NCBI GenBank assembly: GCA_947373605.1
Contig: CANBYM010000029.1
Span: 1 to 32,708, forward strand
DNA: 32,708 nucleotides
Origin: Comamonadaceae bacterium
Lineage (GTDB): Bacteria; Pseudomonadota; Gammaproteobacteria; Burkholderiales; Burkholderiaceae_C
Direction of reading: 5' to 3'
The position numbers and the translations under genes are program-made. The notes beneath the pieces were generated by a model that made no database searches, was not told the origin of the DNA, and saw nothing but the letters and a program-made list of their open reading frames with translations. This document shows positions 25,395 to 32,708 of the stretch, one piece after another; the first letter of the stretch is position 1; each line of letters opens with the position of its first letter.

Positions 25395-25819
25395 GATGGC
25401 AAATACTCTCTTTTGTTTGTGAGCTGGAGTCAGAAGGGAAATGCTACTTTACTTTGCTGACCAACTTGAATCTCAATACATCCAATGAAACATCATTAAG
25501 CGCGTCGGGCATTTAGGACGTAAGGCCATGTCAAAACGGATGCTGTGGTTGATTGAACTGTGCCACCCATAAACTGCCAGTCGTGTGCACCCGCTTCCAG
25601 CCCATTGCTGGTGGCAGAATGTCCATGAAGTGGTACCGCCGGTTCGCCGCGGAAGCAGACATAAGTTGCGGCTACTTAGCATGCATATGCACCAGTTGTC
25701 TGATTGAAGTGAAACTGCCAATGGTTTACCCGTTAGCCCTTTCAGACCATTGACTTAGATCCGTTTTACCCACATGCTCGCACCTCGCGTCAATCAAGAA
25801 TCCAACCAGAAAGAATTTA
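25395..25819. other. Intergenic stretch before the PEP-CTERM gene
   Basis: No gene is recognised on either strand. Short frames at 25473-25753 have random-looking composition and no family match. The stretch should carry divergent promoters for the chemoreceptor and the PEP-CTERM gene. Confidence 0.5.
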
Positions 25820-26626
25820 ATGCAAGTGCGTAGTAAGGTGAGTATGTGGCTGATGAAAATCCTTGCATCGTTTGGCCTCGCGCTGCTTTCTGTCTGGGCG
25901 TCGGCACAAACAACTATCGACACCACTGCAGGCTGGATAAATAAGCAATCCGGTTGCCTAAGCTCCGGGAATTGCAGCCTTGGATTTGGCGCAGGCCCAA
26001 ACGCAATCACCACAATTGGTCAAACTATTTATAGTGGTGACGGTGGGATGTTGAAGTCTTTTTCATTCTATTTGAATCAACAATCCGCTGGTTTTAAGGC
26101 CTACGTCTACCACTGGACACAGGACGCGACCGATCCTGCCAACAATCTGCAATACAACGACGGACCGGCTTTATTCACCAGTTCAACGATGACTACAGGC
26201 GCCGTGCCCGCAAATGGCGCTTTCAAGCAAGTAACGTTCAACTTCGGTAACGGAATTCTGCTGAATCCTAACGAAAATTACGTCGTCATGATCTCAACCT
26301 CGCAGGTCCAAACTGCTCAGTCGGCTGGCAGCATGTATGGCACCACGACTACTGACAGCTACACTGGTGGTCAATTGGTCTACGCCCTGGGGGGGTTAAA
26401 CCCGGCTCAATTGGGCAATTCATCTACATTGTCATTGACAAGTGGGACGTTAAGCATGTGGGACTGTATGGTTGGTGTCCCTTGCGACAATGGAGTAGAC
26501 GGGGGAGATTTGGCTTTTAAGGCAGTAATTTCAGCAGTGCCTGAACCCGAAACGTACGCGATGCTGCTAGCTGGTTTGGGCCTGATTGGAGCTACGGTAA
26601 AGCGCCGCAAGGCCAAACAAGCATAA
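25820..26626 (+). CDS. PEP-CTERM sorting domain exported protein
   Basis: The ~268-residue product has an N-terminal signal peptide (WLMKILASFGLALLSVWASAQ). It ends VPEPETYAMLLAGLGLIG followed by KRRKAKQA, the PEP-CTERM signal: the PEP motif, a hydrophobic helix and a basic tail. Exosortase recognises this signal, processing the protein at the inner membrane for export to the surface or exopolysaccharide. The ~210-residue mature domain is Ser/Thr/Gly/Asn-rich (SFSFYLNQQSAGFKAYVYHWTQ) and appears all-beta. No exosortase gene is in the window. The start could also be ATG 25844 (MWLMKI), which has AGGTGAG close upstream. A terminator follows immediately, so it is probably monocistronic. Confidence 0.88.
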   Translation: MQVRSKVSMWLMKILASFGLALLSVWASAQTTIDTTAGWINKQSGCLSSGNCSLGFGAGPNAITTIGQTIYSGDGGMLKSFSFYLNQQSAGFKAYVYHWTQDATDPANNLQYNDGPALFTSSTMTTGAVPANGAFKQVTFNFGNGILLNPNENYVVMISTSQVQTAQSAGSMYGTTTTDSYTGGQLVYALGGLNPAQLGNSSTLSLTSGTLSMWDCMVGVPCDNGVDGGDLAFKAVISAVPEPETYAMLLAGLGLIGATVKRRKAKQA

Positions 26627-26645
26627 GCTCTTGATACTCAAATCT

Positions 26646-26668
26646 ACGGGGGCTTCGGCTCCCGTTTT
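26646..26668 (+). terminator. Intrinsic terminator after the PEP-CTERM gene
   Basis: The stem ACGGGGGC / GCTCCCGT (one G-T mismatch) closes on a TTCG tetraloop and is followed by TTTT. It lies about 20 bases after the stop codon at 26626. Confidence 0.85.
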
Positions 26669-26691
26669 GCTTAGTGGTGGATGACTGCTGT

Positions 26692-26722
26692 CAGCCCGTG
26701 TCAGAATTCAGGATGGCCGCGA
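26692..26722 (+). repeat. Dispersed repeat, copy C
   Basis: This 31 bp unit is 30/31 identical to copy A at 12588-12618. It lies just after the PEP-CTERM terminator and supplies the start codon (ATGGCCGCG) of the small frame that follows. Confidence 0.7.
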
Positions 26723-26946
26723 TAGCTGACACCCCGACGACTCACCTGTCTGGTAGGCGGGCCCAGCGATACCAACTGGAGGCCAAAAATGCGGCCATGG
26801 ATGCAGCCAATTTGCTTGACTTCTACACCACCCTCATGGGTCGCCTTGAAAGAGCTGCGCATGATGCATATAGCTTGCTGCCGGAATTTGGCGAGAGGCC
26901 AGACAAGTTCTTGGAGCGCGTGGATGCGTTGATGAGGAATGCCTAG
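26713..26946 (+). CDS. Small hypothetical protein fused to repeat copy C
   Basis: The frame encodes about 77 residues; the last ~55 (AMDAANLLDFYTTLMGRLER through RPDKFLERVDALMRNA) look like a genuine helical protein. I recognise no family. The N-terminus is made by the dispersed repeat and there is no ribosome site, so this may be the 3' remnant of a longer gene cut by the repeat. A GTG at 26674 would lengthen it through the repeat. The ankyrin gene follows ~110 bases later on the same strand. Confidence 0.35.
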   Translation: MAAIADTPTTHLSGRRAQRYQLEAKNAAMDAANLLDFYTTLMGRLERAAHDAYSLLPEFGERPDKFLERVDALMRNA

Positions 26947-27056
26947 CTAATTCAGCGGCCATGGCCCACCAACATAGCCGAAAAAACCAACTGGGATTGT
27001 GAGAGACTGCAGCGTACGGCGAATCCGCAACCAACCGAACCAAGGTCACACGCCCA

Positions 27057-27476
27057 ATGAACGATTGGAAACTTCTGCAAATGATCAAGGCTTGCGGCTG
27101 GCCCCTGGCACCGGAGCTTGTCGCCAGCGACGCCAATTTCAACGCCCGGCTGGACGGCGGGTTGGTGCCTCTACACTGGGCCTGCGCGAAGGGTAAGGCC
27201 GGTTTGGTGAAGTACATGATGCAGCATGGAGCGAATGTGCAGGACTCCGACGAGGATGGCCAAACACCGCTAATCATGGCGCTGAATTCTGGGAGTTTTC
27301 AGGTGGTGATGCTGGTGATTGACAGGCTCAAGGCGCTAGCTGCGCCGCCTCCAGACTTGGTACTACGCAAGCGACTAATCGAAAGCTTTAGCAAAAGCCA
27401 CACGGATGCCAGGAACCGACTGGCACAGACGCTGAAAGACTGGGACCGAATTGCTAGGAAAACGGGTGCGACCTAA
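27057..27476 (+). CDS. Ankyrin-repeat protein
   Basis: This 139-residue protein contains about two recognisable ankyrin repeats: GLVPLHWACAKGKAGLVKYM followed by MQHGANVQDSDEDGQTPLIMAL and SGSFQVVMLVID. The N-terminal part (WPLAPELVASDANFNARLDGG) may be a degenerate cap, and the C-terminal ~45 residues are charged and helical. There is no signal peptide, so it is probably a cytoplasmic protein-binding module. Small ankyrin proteins often act as inhibitors or immunity proteins, but no toxin gene is evident nearby. The ribosome site is weak. A bidirectional hairpin follows at 27551. Confidence 0.75.
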   Translation: MNDWKLLQMIKACGWPLAPELVASDANFNARLDGGLVPLHWACAKGKAGLVKYMMQHGANVQDSDEDGQTPLIMALNSGSFQVVMLVIDRLKALAAPPPDLVLRKRLIESFSKSHTDARNRLAQTLKDWDRIARKTGAT

Positions 27477-27550
27477 TTCGCTTAAGCCGCGATGGCCGAC
27501 TCACTGAAGCTGTGCTGTATTGCTTGTAAGCGGACATTTGCTCAAAGGAA

Positions 27551-27570
27551 TTAGAGCGACTGCGCTCTAA
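27551..27570. terminator. Bidirectional hairpin between convergent genes
   Basis: TTAGAGCG-ACTG-CGCTCTAA is a perfect 8 bp stem with a four-base loop. It sits three bases from the stop of the minus-strand gene at 27573 and ~75 bases after the ankyrin gene. Only short T-rich tails flank it, so it is a likely but modest terminator serving both strands. Confidence 0.6.
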
Positions 27571-27572
27571 CT

Positions 27573-27908
27573 TTAATCAAAAGTTGGTTTGTTTGCGGCC
27601 AACTTCACGTCGTCCTCTGCGAGTCGCGCACTGGCTAGATTCTTAGCTAGGCGAAGGGTCGCTTCTGCTTCTTTCTTTGCCACTTGAAGTACTTCCGCCG
27701 CCGCGTTCCTAGCAATTTGCAAGGTTTCCTTTGCAGATTCTGTCATCTCCTTGCTACCAGTTATCCCAGTTGCCGCCATTGCCATCACGGCAGCTCCAAG
27801 TGCGTTGTTGACGATCACTTCGACTCGTGCAACTTCCAACGCTACCAGCTGCGCCTGCTTCAAAATTAACAGCGCCGCTACGTCATCGGTTGTCTGTGTT
27901 GTAGTCAT
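27573..27908 (-). CDS. Small Ala-rich helical protein of unknown function
   Basis: The 111-residue product is almost entirely helix-forming. A segment rich in Val/Ala (ALLILKQAQLVALEVARVEV, then NNALGAAVMAMAATGITG) is followed by heptad-like charged helix (TLQIARNAAAEVLQVAKKEA). It resembles small coiled-coil or membrane-associated proteins, but I recognise no family. The start is fixed by AAGGAG eight bases before ATG 27908; a GTG at 27917 would overlap that site. A possible weak membrane segment lies around residues 35-50. Confidence 0.7.
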   Translation of the reverse strand: MTTTQTTDDVAALLILKQAQLVALEVARVEVIVNNALGAAVMAMAATGITGSKEMTESAKETLQIARNAAAEVLQVAKKEAEATLRLAKNLASARLAEDDVKLAANKPTFD

Positions 27909-27916
27909 ATGCCGCA

Positions 27917-27922
27917 CTCCTT
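27917..27922 (-). promoter_or_regulatory. Ribosome binding site fixing the start at 27908
   Basis: AAGGAG on the minus strand, eight bases before ATG 27908. It overlaps the alternative GTG start at 27917. Confidence 0.7.
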
Positions 27923-28150
27923 TTTATTGATGTAAGGATCACATCTTCCCTCTTTTTTTTTGTGTTGTACACCGAGCATATACATTGGTTCCGGAGCGGC
28001 AAGTGTTCCTGTGACCCTGTATGGTGCCTCGGGTCGATTTTATGAAGTGGCCCAGCCAAGATGAGCGGCTACCAAAGGAACGATCCGCCATCTCAAGGCA
28101 AGGTATTTCTGGATTCAACCAGAAGCACCCTCCTTCATGTGTGTGAGTAG

Positions 28151-28737
28151 GTGTGCGCCCAGCATGGGCGCGATCTTGGAGGTGAAAGTCCTCCCGTGAG
28201 CTGGCCACAGCGAACGAAAGGAAGTGCAACTGCGTGAGGGTGACCGAGCGTGGGAAGGAAGCATGGAATGAAACCGTGAGCCGATGGACAAGAACTGGAT
28301 ATTAGGCACGATGGAACAAGGCGAGCAGGCACGTCACTGCAAAGCTTTTGTGGTCAAAGTGAAATCGTGTAGATCCAGCGGTTGTGCGTGGAAGGATCGC
28401 GTTCTTATCTGGGGATATCTCGCTTCACGCCTGAAAGGTCGACGGCGTAAGCCGGAGTGAGAAGTCAGCAGAGGCCGTAGTAGCTGGGCAACCAGTCAAG
28501 GGCCAAACGAGAAGGAGAGCTGGAAGTTATGACACTTGGTAGTGCATCGCATCAGAAGCCTGGGCAACCAAGCGGGACACCATTGGCGCGGGTGAAGCTC
28601 GCGTCAAAGTGGCTCGTGATGAAGCACGTCTGGCGTGTCAACAACAAGAAGGCTTAGGGCGAAAAGACCTGTTAACACAGGTTCTATCGCGTGAGAATAT
28701 GGCAGCGGCGTGGAAACGCGTCAAAGCCAACAAGGGT
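28151..28737 (+). mobile_element. Group II intron, 3'-truncated
   Basis: The left boundary carries a GTGTGCG / GTGCG-type 5' end, followed by the hairpin GCGCCC-AGCAT-GGGCGC and then GGAGG-TGAAAGT-CCTCC, as in bacterial group II intron domain I. Further in, GAAGTCAGCAGAGGCCGTAG is a typical segment just before the intron-encoded protein. A reverse-transcriptase N-terminus then begins and breaks off at about 28737. Domains V and VI and most of the protein are absent, so it cannot splice or move. The 3' break lies ~20 bases from the end of the neighbouring GGDEF-EAL gene. Confidence 0.82.
28543..28737 (+). pseudogene. N-terminal remnant of group II intron reverse transcriptase
   Basis: The frame encodes EGLGRKDLLTQVLSRENM followed by AAAWKRVKANKG, the well-known N-terminal block of intron-encoded reverse transcriptase/maturases, normally followed by AGVDG. 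Here the match stops after KANKG. The frame has no ATG before Met at 28699. An ATG at 28529 with GGAGAG upstream opens a different frame that ends after ~40 codons, so a frameshift near the N-terminus is likely besides the truncation. The RT catalytic motifs are absent. Confidence 0.75.
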
Positions 28738-28758
28738 AACTTCCGCCCCCTATGCCGA

Positions 28759-31386
28759 TCACCGATCAATGATCTTTGATGAATCTGGCAAAAGAGCCCA
28801 TGCCCTATCGGGTTTCCATGAGGCAGCCCATGCTGGTATTTGATCTGGCGGCATAGGCCGCGCAATTCCATAACCCTGTGCCTGTTCACAGCCAAGCTGC
28901 AACAACGCAGTGCCGTGCGAAATGGTTTCGACACCTTCTGCAATGACCTGTCGACCAAAGGCCGCAGCGAGCCCTATGACCCCCTCCAGAATGGCCAAGT
29001 CATCTGGGTCGTCGAGCATGTCGCGGACAAAGCTCTGGTCGACCTTAAGAGTCGTCACACGCAGGCGCTTAAGATACGTAAGTGATGAATAGCCGGTGCC
29101 AAAATCATCCAGCGCGAACTTCACTCCGATTTGTGCGCAGTCCTCGATTAACTGCGATACCTTCGCAATGTCTGCGAGTGCACTGGTTTCAAGAACTTCC
29201 AGTTCCAGACTTGCCGGATTTACTTCTAGGTGTCTCCCCAGAATGGATGTCAGCCTGCCGAAGAAATTGCTTTGCTGCAACTGAATGGCCCCAATGTTTA
29301 CGCTCACCGGAAGGTTTAATCCGGCGGCCCGCCATACCTGAATCTGAGTTAAAGCAGTCTCGATCACCCATTCCCCAATTTCTATTGCAATAGGATGTTC
29401 CTCGACGATTGGGAGAAATTCGGATGGTGCCAACAGTCCCTTCTGTGGGTGTTGCCAGCGTATGAGTGCTTCGGCGCCGATAACTTCACCACTACGCATA
29501 TTGACCTTCGGCTGGTAATGCAGTACGAACTCACCCTGTGACAGTGCAAGACGAATGCGATCCAAACTTTCGTGGATAGCACGCAAGCTGCTGTCCTGAG
29601 CTGGATCAAAGACGTGATATCGATTTTTGCCCGCCTGCTTGGCTTGGTACATGGCTTGGTCGGCCTGTCGCAAAAGTTGATCGGCATCCATGTCTTGGTC
29701 TTGCGGATAGAAAGTTACCCCGATGCTGACTGAAACGTTCACTTCATGCACACCACATTGAATCGGCACAACAGCAAGTTCTAAAAGCCGATTCAGCATC
29801 GGAATGCAAGTCTCCACATCGTTGAGGTCGATCAGCACGGCCACAAATTCATCCCCGCCTAGACGCGCCAGTGTGTCGCCTTCCCGCAGCGTTTCCTTCA
29901 TCGCAGCGGCAAGGGCTATGAGTAGTTGGTCGCCAACTTCATGTCCATGGCTATCATTAACAGCTTTGAAGCCATCTAAGTCTAGATAAGCCACGGCTAA
30001 TTGCTGATTGCGTCGTAGCGCTTGGGCCATCGCCTGCCGTAACCGGTCGGCCAGCAGCAAGCGGTTAGGTAAATGGGTTAATGCATCAAAGTGGGCAATG
30101 TGTTCGAGTTCACCTTGGTGTGTCTTGATTGCGGTGATGTCAGAGAACAGGGCAACATATTGCTGCGCCTTGCCTTGAACATCGCGCACTGCGCTGATGG
30201 TTAGAAGTTCGGCAAACAGTTCGCCATTCTTGCGTCGATTCCAGATTTCGCCGCTCCAATGCCCCTGCTTAGTCAATGCGCCCCACATTGCGACATAGAA
30301 CTCAGGATCCTGCCTTCCGGAATTCAAAATGCGCGGGTTTTGGCCAATAACTTCGTCACGCCTGTAGCCGGTAATCCGTGTAAATGCCTCGTTGACATCG
30401 ACAATGGTTCCACGCACATCAGTGATGGTGATGCCTTCTCTGGCATGGTCAAATACACTCGCAGCGAGTTGTAATTGGCGTTCTGCGGCGCGACGCTCCT
30501 CAAGCACCGTGGCTATTGACATACCCACGGTGGCCACGATTACGTTGTAAAACCAGAAGTTGCTCAGTTGCGTGTTGGCAATGTCATTTCCAAAGAATCC
30601 GACTCCACTCACGGCGCCCATGAGTCCTTGAAACGCAGCAAGCCATACAAATAGCATGACACCTTTAGTCCCCAATCTGACCGCTGCCCAAGTGATGAAG
30701 AGGTACAGCCAATAACCGCGATTGATGTGTCCAAAACTTTCGTTAAACCACGAAAGAAATACGATCTGTCCTGCAAGAAAGTGCAGGCTCAAAATCACCG
30801 CCAATTCAGCGGCAATCTTTGTGTTGGCGAACCACTCGCGCGGTGGCAGACGCCAAACTAAAATTAGAGGCGTAACCATAATGACACCGATCGCGTCATT
30901 CATCCACCATCGAAATAAGTGAGCAGAGGCATCTCCAACAAGAATAGCGGAGCCGACCAGGTGGCCTACAGCCTGAAGTAAGGCAGAAATAATGGGGGCA
31001 ACTCCCGCTCCAAGGAGAATAAGTCCAAAGTAGCTGCGAATGGATTTGATGCCGATGTCCAGAGTGCTAGTACGCCGAAGCATCCAGTAGCCAAACATTG
31101 GTTCCAAAGTCATACCCGTCGCGCTGATAAGCGTTGTAACAATGGAGTGGCCGTTCGCAAGTAAAGCTACGGATGCTCCAAGGAATATAGCTGACCAGAT
31201 TCGGGGCCCAAGGAGTATGACCGAAGCAAGCGCAATGCCACTAGATGGCCAAAACAGGTTCTCCATCTTCAAATGTGAAGACCAAGTCGGCACCAGAATA
31301 CCTAGTGCTGCGTAGCTCAATGCTACCAAAAAGACCCACGAGAGAGTTCCGAACAATGTGTGGGATTTGCTAGATTTGGCTGCCAT
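28759..31386 (-). CDS. MASE1-PAS-GGDEF-EAL cyclic-di-GMP protein
   Basis: This 875-residue membrane signalling protein starts with a MASE1 sensor of about eight helices (residues ~10-300, including FWPSSGIALASVILLG). A PAS domain follows (VFDHAREGITITDVRGTIVDVNEAFTRITGY), then a GGDEF domain with intact LARLGGDEF and an upstream RxxD inhibitory site (REGD). The EAL domain has EALIRW, DDFGTGYSSLTYLKRL and EGVET. All signature residues look intact, so both c-di-GMP synthesis and breakdown are possible. The C-terminal tail ends close to the truncated group II intron, so its last residues may differ from the ancestral ones. The signal it senses is unknown. Confidence 0.94.
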   Translation of the reverse strand: MAAKSSKSHTLFGTLSWVFLVALSYAALGILVPTWSSHLKMENLFWPSSGIALASVILLGPRIWSAIFLGASVALLANGHSIVTTLISATGMTLEPMFGYWMLRRTSTLDIGIKSIRSYFGLILLGAGVAPIISALLQAVGHLVGSAILVGDASAHLFRWWMNDAIGVIMVTPLILVWRLPPREWFANTKIAAELAVILSLHFLAGQIVFLSWFNESFGHINRGYWLYLFITWAAVRLGTKGVMLFVWLAAFQGLMGAVSGVGFFGNDIANTQLSNFWFYNVIVATVGMSIATVLEERRAAERQLQLAASVFDHAREGITITDVRGTIVDVNEAFTRITGYRRDEVIGQNPRILNSGRQDPEFYVAMWGALTKQGHWSGEIWNRRKNGELFAELLTISAVRDVQGKAQQYVALFSDITAIKTHQGELEHIAHFDALTHLPNRLLLADRLRQAMAQALRRNQQLAVAYLDLDGFKAVNDSHGHEVGDQLLIALAAAMKETLREGDTLARLGGDEFVAVLIDLNDVETCIPMLNRLLELAVVPIQCGVHEVNVSVSIGVTFYPQDQDMDADQLLRQADQAMYQAKQAGKNRYHVFDPAQDSSLRAIHESLDRIRLALSQGEFVLHYQPKVNMRSGEVIGAEALIRWQHPQKGLLAPSEFLPIVEEHPIAIEIGEWVIETALTQIQVWRAAGLNLPVSVNIGAIQLQQSNFFGRLTSILGRHLEVNPASLELEVLETSALADIAKVSQLIEDCAQIGVKFALDDFGTGYSSLTYLKRLRVTTLKVDQSFVRDMLDDPDDLAILEGVIGLAAAFGRQVIAEGVETISHGTALLQLGCEQAQGYGIARPMPPDQIPAWAASWKPDRAWALLPDSSKIIDR

Positions 31387-31632
31387 GATGTTTATGCAGA
31401 GCGTGTGGATCTAGCTGCCATTCTAGAGTTGCTGATGTGGCAAAAATGCGATATTTGATCGACTACGACGGGCCTTAAGAATTCAAGTCTTATCAGTAGT
31501 GTCCCAACGTTCTCACATCAGGGCTTCGTAAGTTAATGATTTGCTTGCAGAATTTGGCATTCCAGTCTGGTCTCGATTTGAACGTCGAGCGTCAGACTTA
31601 TGGCCTTTTGCGCAACCGCGCGAAGGGCCAAT

Positions 31633-32708
31633 ATGCATCAAGGCAAGCTCGTTTTTTCTCAGCTCATGGCCTATCTGCCCATGAGCACCTTTCGCAGGTG
31701 TGTGGCCAAACATCGGGGCGACCACAAGATCAAAGACTTCTCGTGCCTGGACCAGTTCTTCGCCATGGCATTCGCGCAACTGACCTATCGCGAGTCCCTG
31801 CGCGATATCGAAGTCAACCTGCGAGCCCAAGCCAATCGGCTGTACCACATGGGGTTTCGCTGCTCTACGATTTCGCGCAACACACTGGCCAATGCGAACG
31901 CTACCCGACCCTGGCAAATCTATGCCGACGTTGCGCAGCATCTGATTGGCATGGCCAGACCGCTGTACGCCAAGGAGCCTCTGGGAATCGATCTGGATGC
32001 AGCGGTCTACGCGTTCGACGCCAGCACCATCGACCTGTGTCTGTCCTTGCATCCGTGGGCACCGTTTCGCTCCACCAAGGCCGCCATCAAGTTGCACACC
32101 CTGCTGGACTTGCATGGCTGCATCCCCAGCTTCATTCACATCACAGACGGCAAGACCCACGAGGTCAATGTTCTGGACGACTTGGTGCTCGAAGTCGGGG
32201 CGTTCTACCTGATGGATCGGGGCTATCTGGACTTCAGCAGGCTGTACGTCATTCATCAGGCCCAGGCCTTCTTCGTGACGCGAGCCAAGAGCAACACGCA
32301 GTTCAAGCGACGCTATTCCAATACCGTGGACCGCAGCAACACCTCGGTCATCTGCGACCAGATCGGCGTACTCACGGTGTTCTATTCCAGCAAGGACTAT
32401 CCAGCCGCTTTGCGACGTGTTGTAGTCAAGGACGAGGCCGGCAAGCGCATCACCTTTCTGACCAACAACTTTGCCCTGAAGCCAGAGCTCATTGCCGACC
32501 TGTACCGCCAACGTTGGAAGGTCGAGTTGTTCTTCAAATGGATCAAGCAGCACTTGCGCATCAAGGCGTTTCTGGGCACCAGCGAGAACGCCGTGAAGAC
32601 GCAAATCTGGATTGCCGTGTGCACCTATGTGCTGATCGCCATTACAAAGAAACGTCTGCATCTTGAGCATCACAGCCTTTACGAAATCCTACAAATCCTG
32701 AGCCTGAC
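31633..32708 (+). CDS. IS4-family transposase (DUF4372 type), right end outside window
   Basis: From ATG 31633 the frame is open to the window edge (358 codons). The N-terminus HQGKLVFSQLMAYLPMSTFRR and SCLDQFFAMAFAQLTYRESL are the DUF4372 domain. The DDE core follows with AFDASTIDLCLS (first Asp), LMDRGYLDFSRLY (second Asp) and the YREK-like YRQRWKVELFFKWIKQHLRIK (Glu). The last visible residues, EILQILSL, are normally ~10-25 residues from the end, so the gene is probably complete just beyond the edge. The frames that overlap it on both strands are shadows. The left inverted repeat could not be fixed; it should lie between 31480 and 31560. Confidence 0.92.
   Translation, partial: MHQGKLVFSQLMAYLPMSTFRRCVAKHRGDHKIKDFSCLDQFFAMAFAQLTYRESLRDIEVNLRAQANRLYHMGFRCSTISRNTLANANATRPWQIYADVAQHLIGMARPLYAKEPLGIDLDAAVYAFDASTIDLCLSLHPWAPFRSTKAAIKLHTLLDLHGCIPSFIHITDGKTHEVNVLDDLVLEVGAFYLMDRGYLDFSRLYVIHQAQAFFVTRAKSNTQFKRRYSNTVDRSNTSVICDQIGVLTVFYSSKDYPAALRRVVVKDEAGKRITFLTNNFALKPELIADLYRQRWKVELFFKWIKQHLRIKAFLGTSENAVKTQIWIAVCTYVLIAITKKRLHLEHHSLYEILQILSL

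Noticed and set aside
31513..32673. Long frames on the minus strand (386 codons) and in another plus frame (376 codons) over the IS4 transposase.
   Set aside because: The frame from 31633 carries DUF4372 and the DDE core and stays open to the edge; the others are shadows.
1..32708. A CRISPR array, tRNA or rRNA gene.
   Set aside because: No regularly spaced repeats and no recognisable tRNA or rRNA sequence were seen by eye; a covariance-model scan would be decisive.

Overview
The window looks like accessory-rich chromosome from a betaproteobacterium, most likely Burkholderiales. The evidence is a formate dehydrogenase cluster carrying DUF3305, DUF3306 and a polyferredoxin, a PEP-CTERM exported protein, a chemoreceptor ending in a CheR-binding-type pentapeptide, and a MASE1-PAS-GGDEF-EAL protein. 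Genus cannot be assigned from the sequence alone. Intact operons are interleaved with insertion sequences and decayed genes.

Region 1 (1-2275): a DUF2277 gene whose last codons were replaced by an intact IS630-family element flanked by TA duplications. About 700 bp follow without a convincing gene, up to the formate dehydrogenase cluster.

Region 2 (2276-11100): an eleven-gene, same-strand, tightly packed formate dehydrogenase cluster. In order it encodes a TorD-type chaperone, a small Tat-signal protein, the catalytic molybdopterin subunit (Cys rather than selenocysteine), a four-cluster iron-sulfur subunit, a small lipoprotein, a cytochrome b subunit, a second small lipoprotein, a small secreted Ala-rich protein, DUF3305, DUF3306 and a polyferredoxin. 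Together they should build a periplasm-facing membrane formate dehydrogenase feeding electrons to quinone. The three small exported proteins have no known job.

Region 3 (11101-17700, mostly minus strand): decayed universal-stress-protein and chemoreceptor fragments, then a four-helix membrane protein, a HAD dehalogenase-like enzyme, a cytoplasmic molybdopterin oxidoreductase preceded by a GNAT acetyltransferase, a ChaC-type gamma-glutamylcyclotransferase and an NTF2-like protein. A segment at 12544-12677 holds nested inverted repeats and one copy of a dispersed ~30 bp repeat.

Region 4 (18000-20050): an RBBP9-type hydrolase cut off at its nucleophile elbow by another copy of that repeat, a DMT-family transporter, and a ~630 bp element with 34 bp terminal inverted repeats enclosing an internally deleted tyrosine recombinase.

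Region 5 (20097-31386): a 999-residue exported TPR-CHAT protein, a chemoreceptor, a PEP-CTERM protein with its own terminator, an ankyrin-repeat protein, a small helical protein, a 3'-truncated group II intron, and the c-di-GMP protein. Region 6 (31633-end): an IS4-family transposase running off the right edge.
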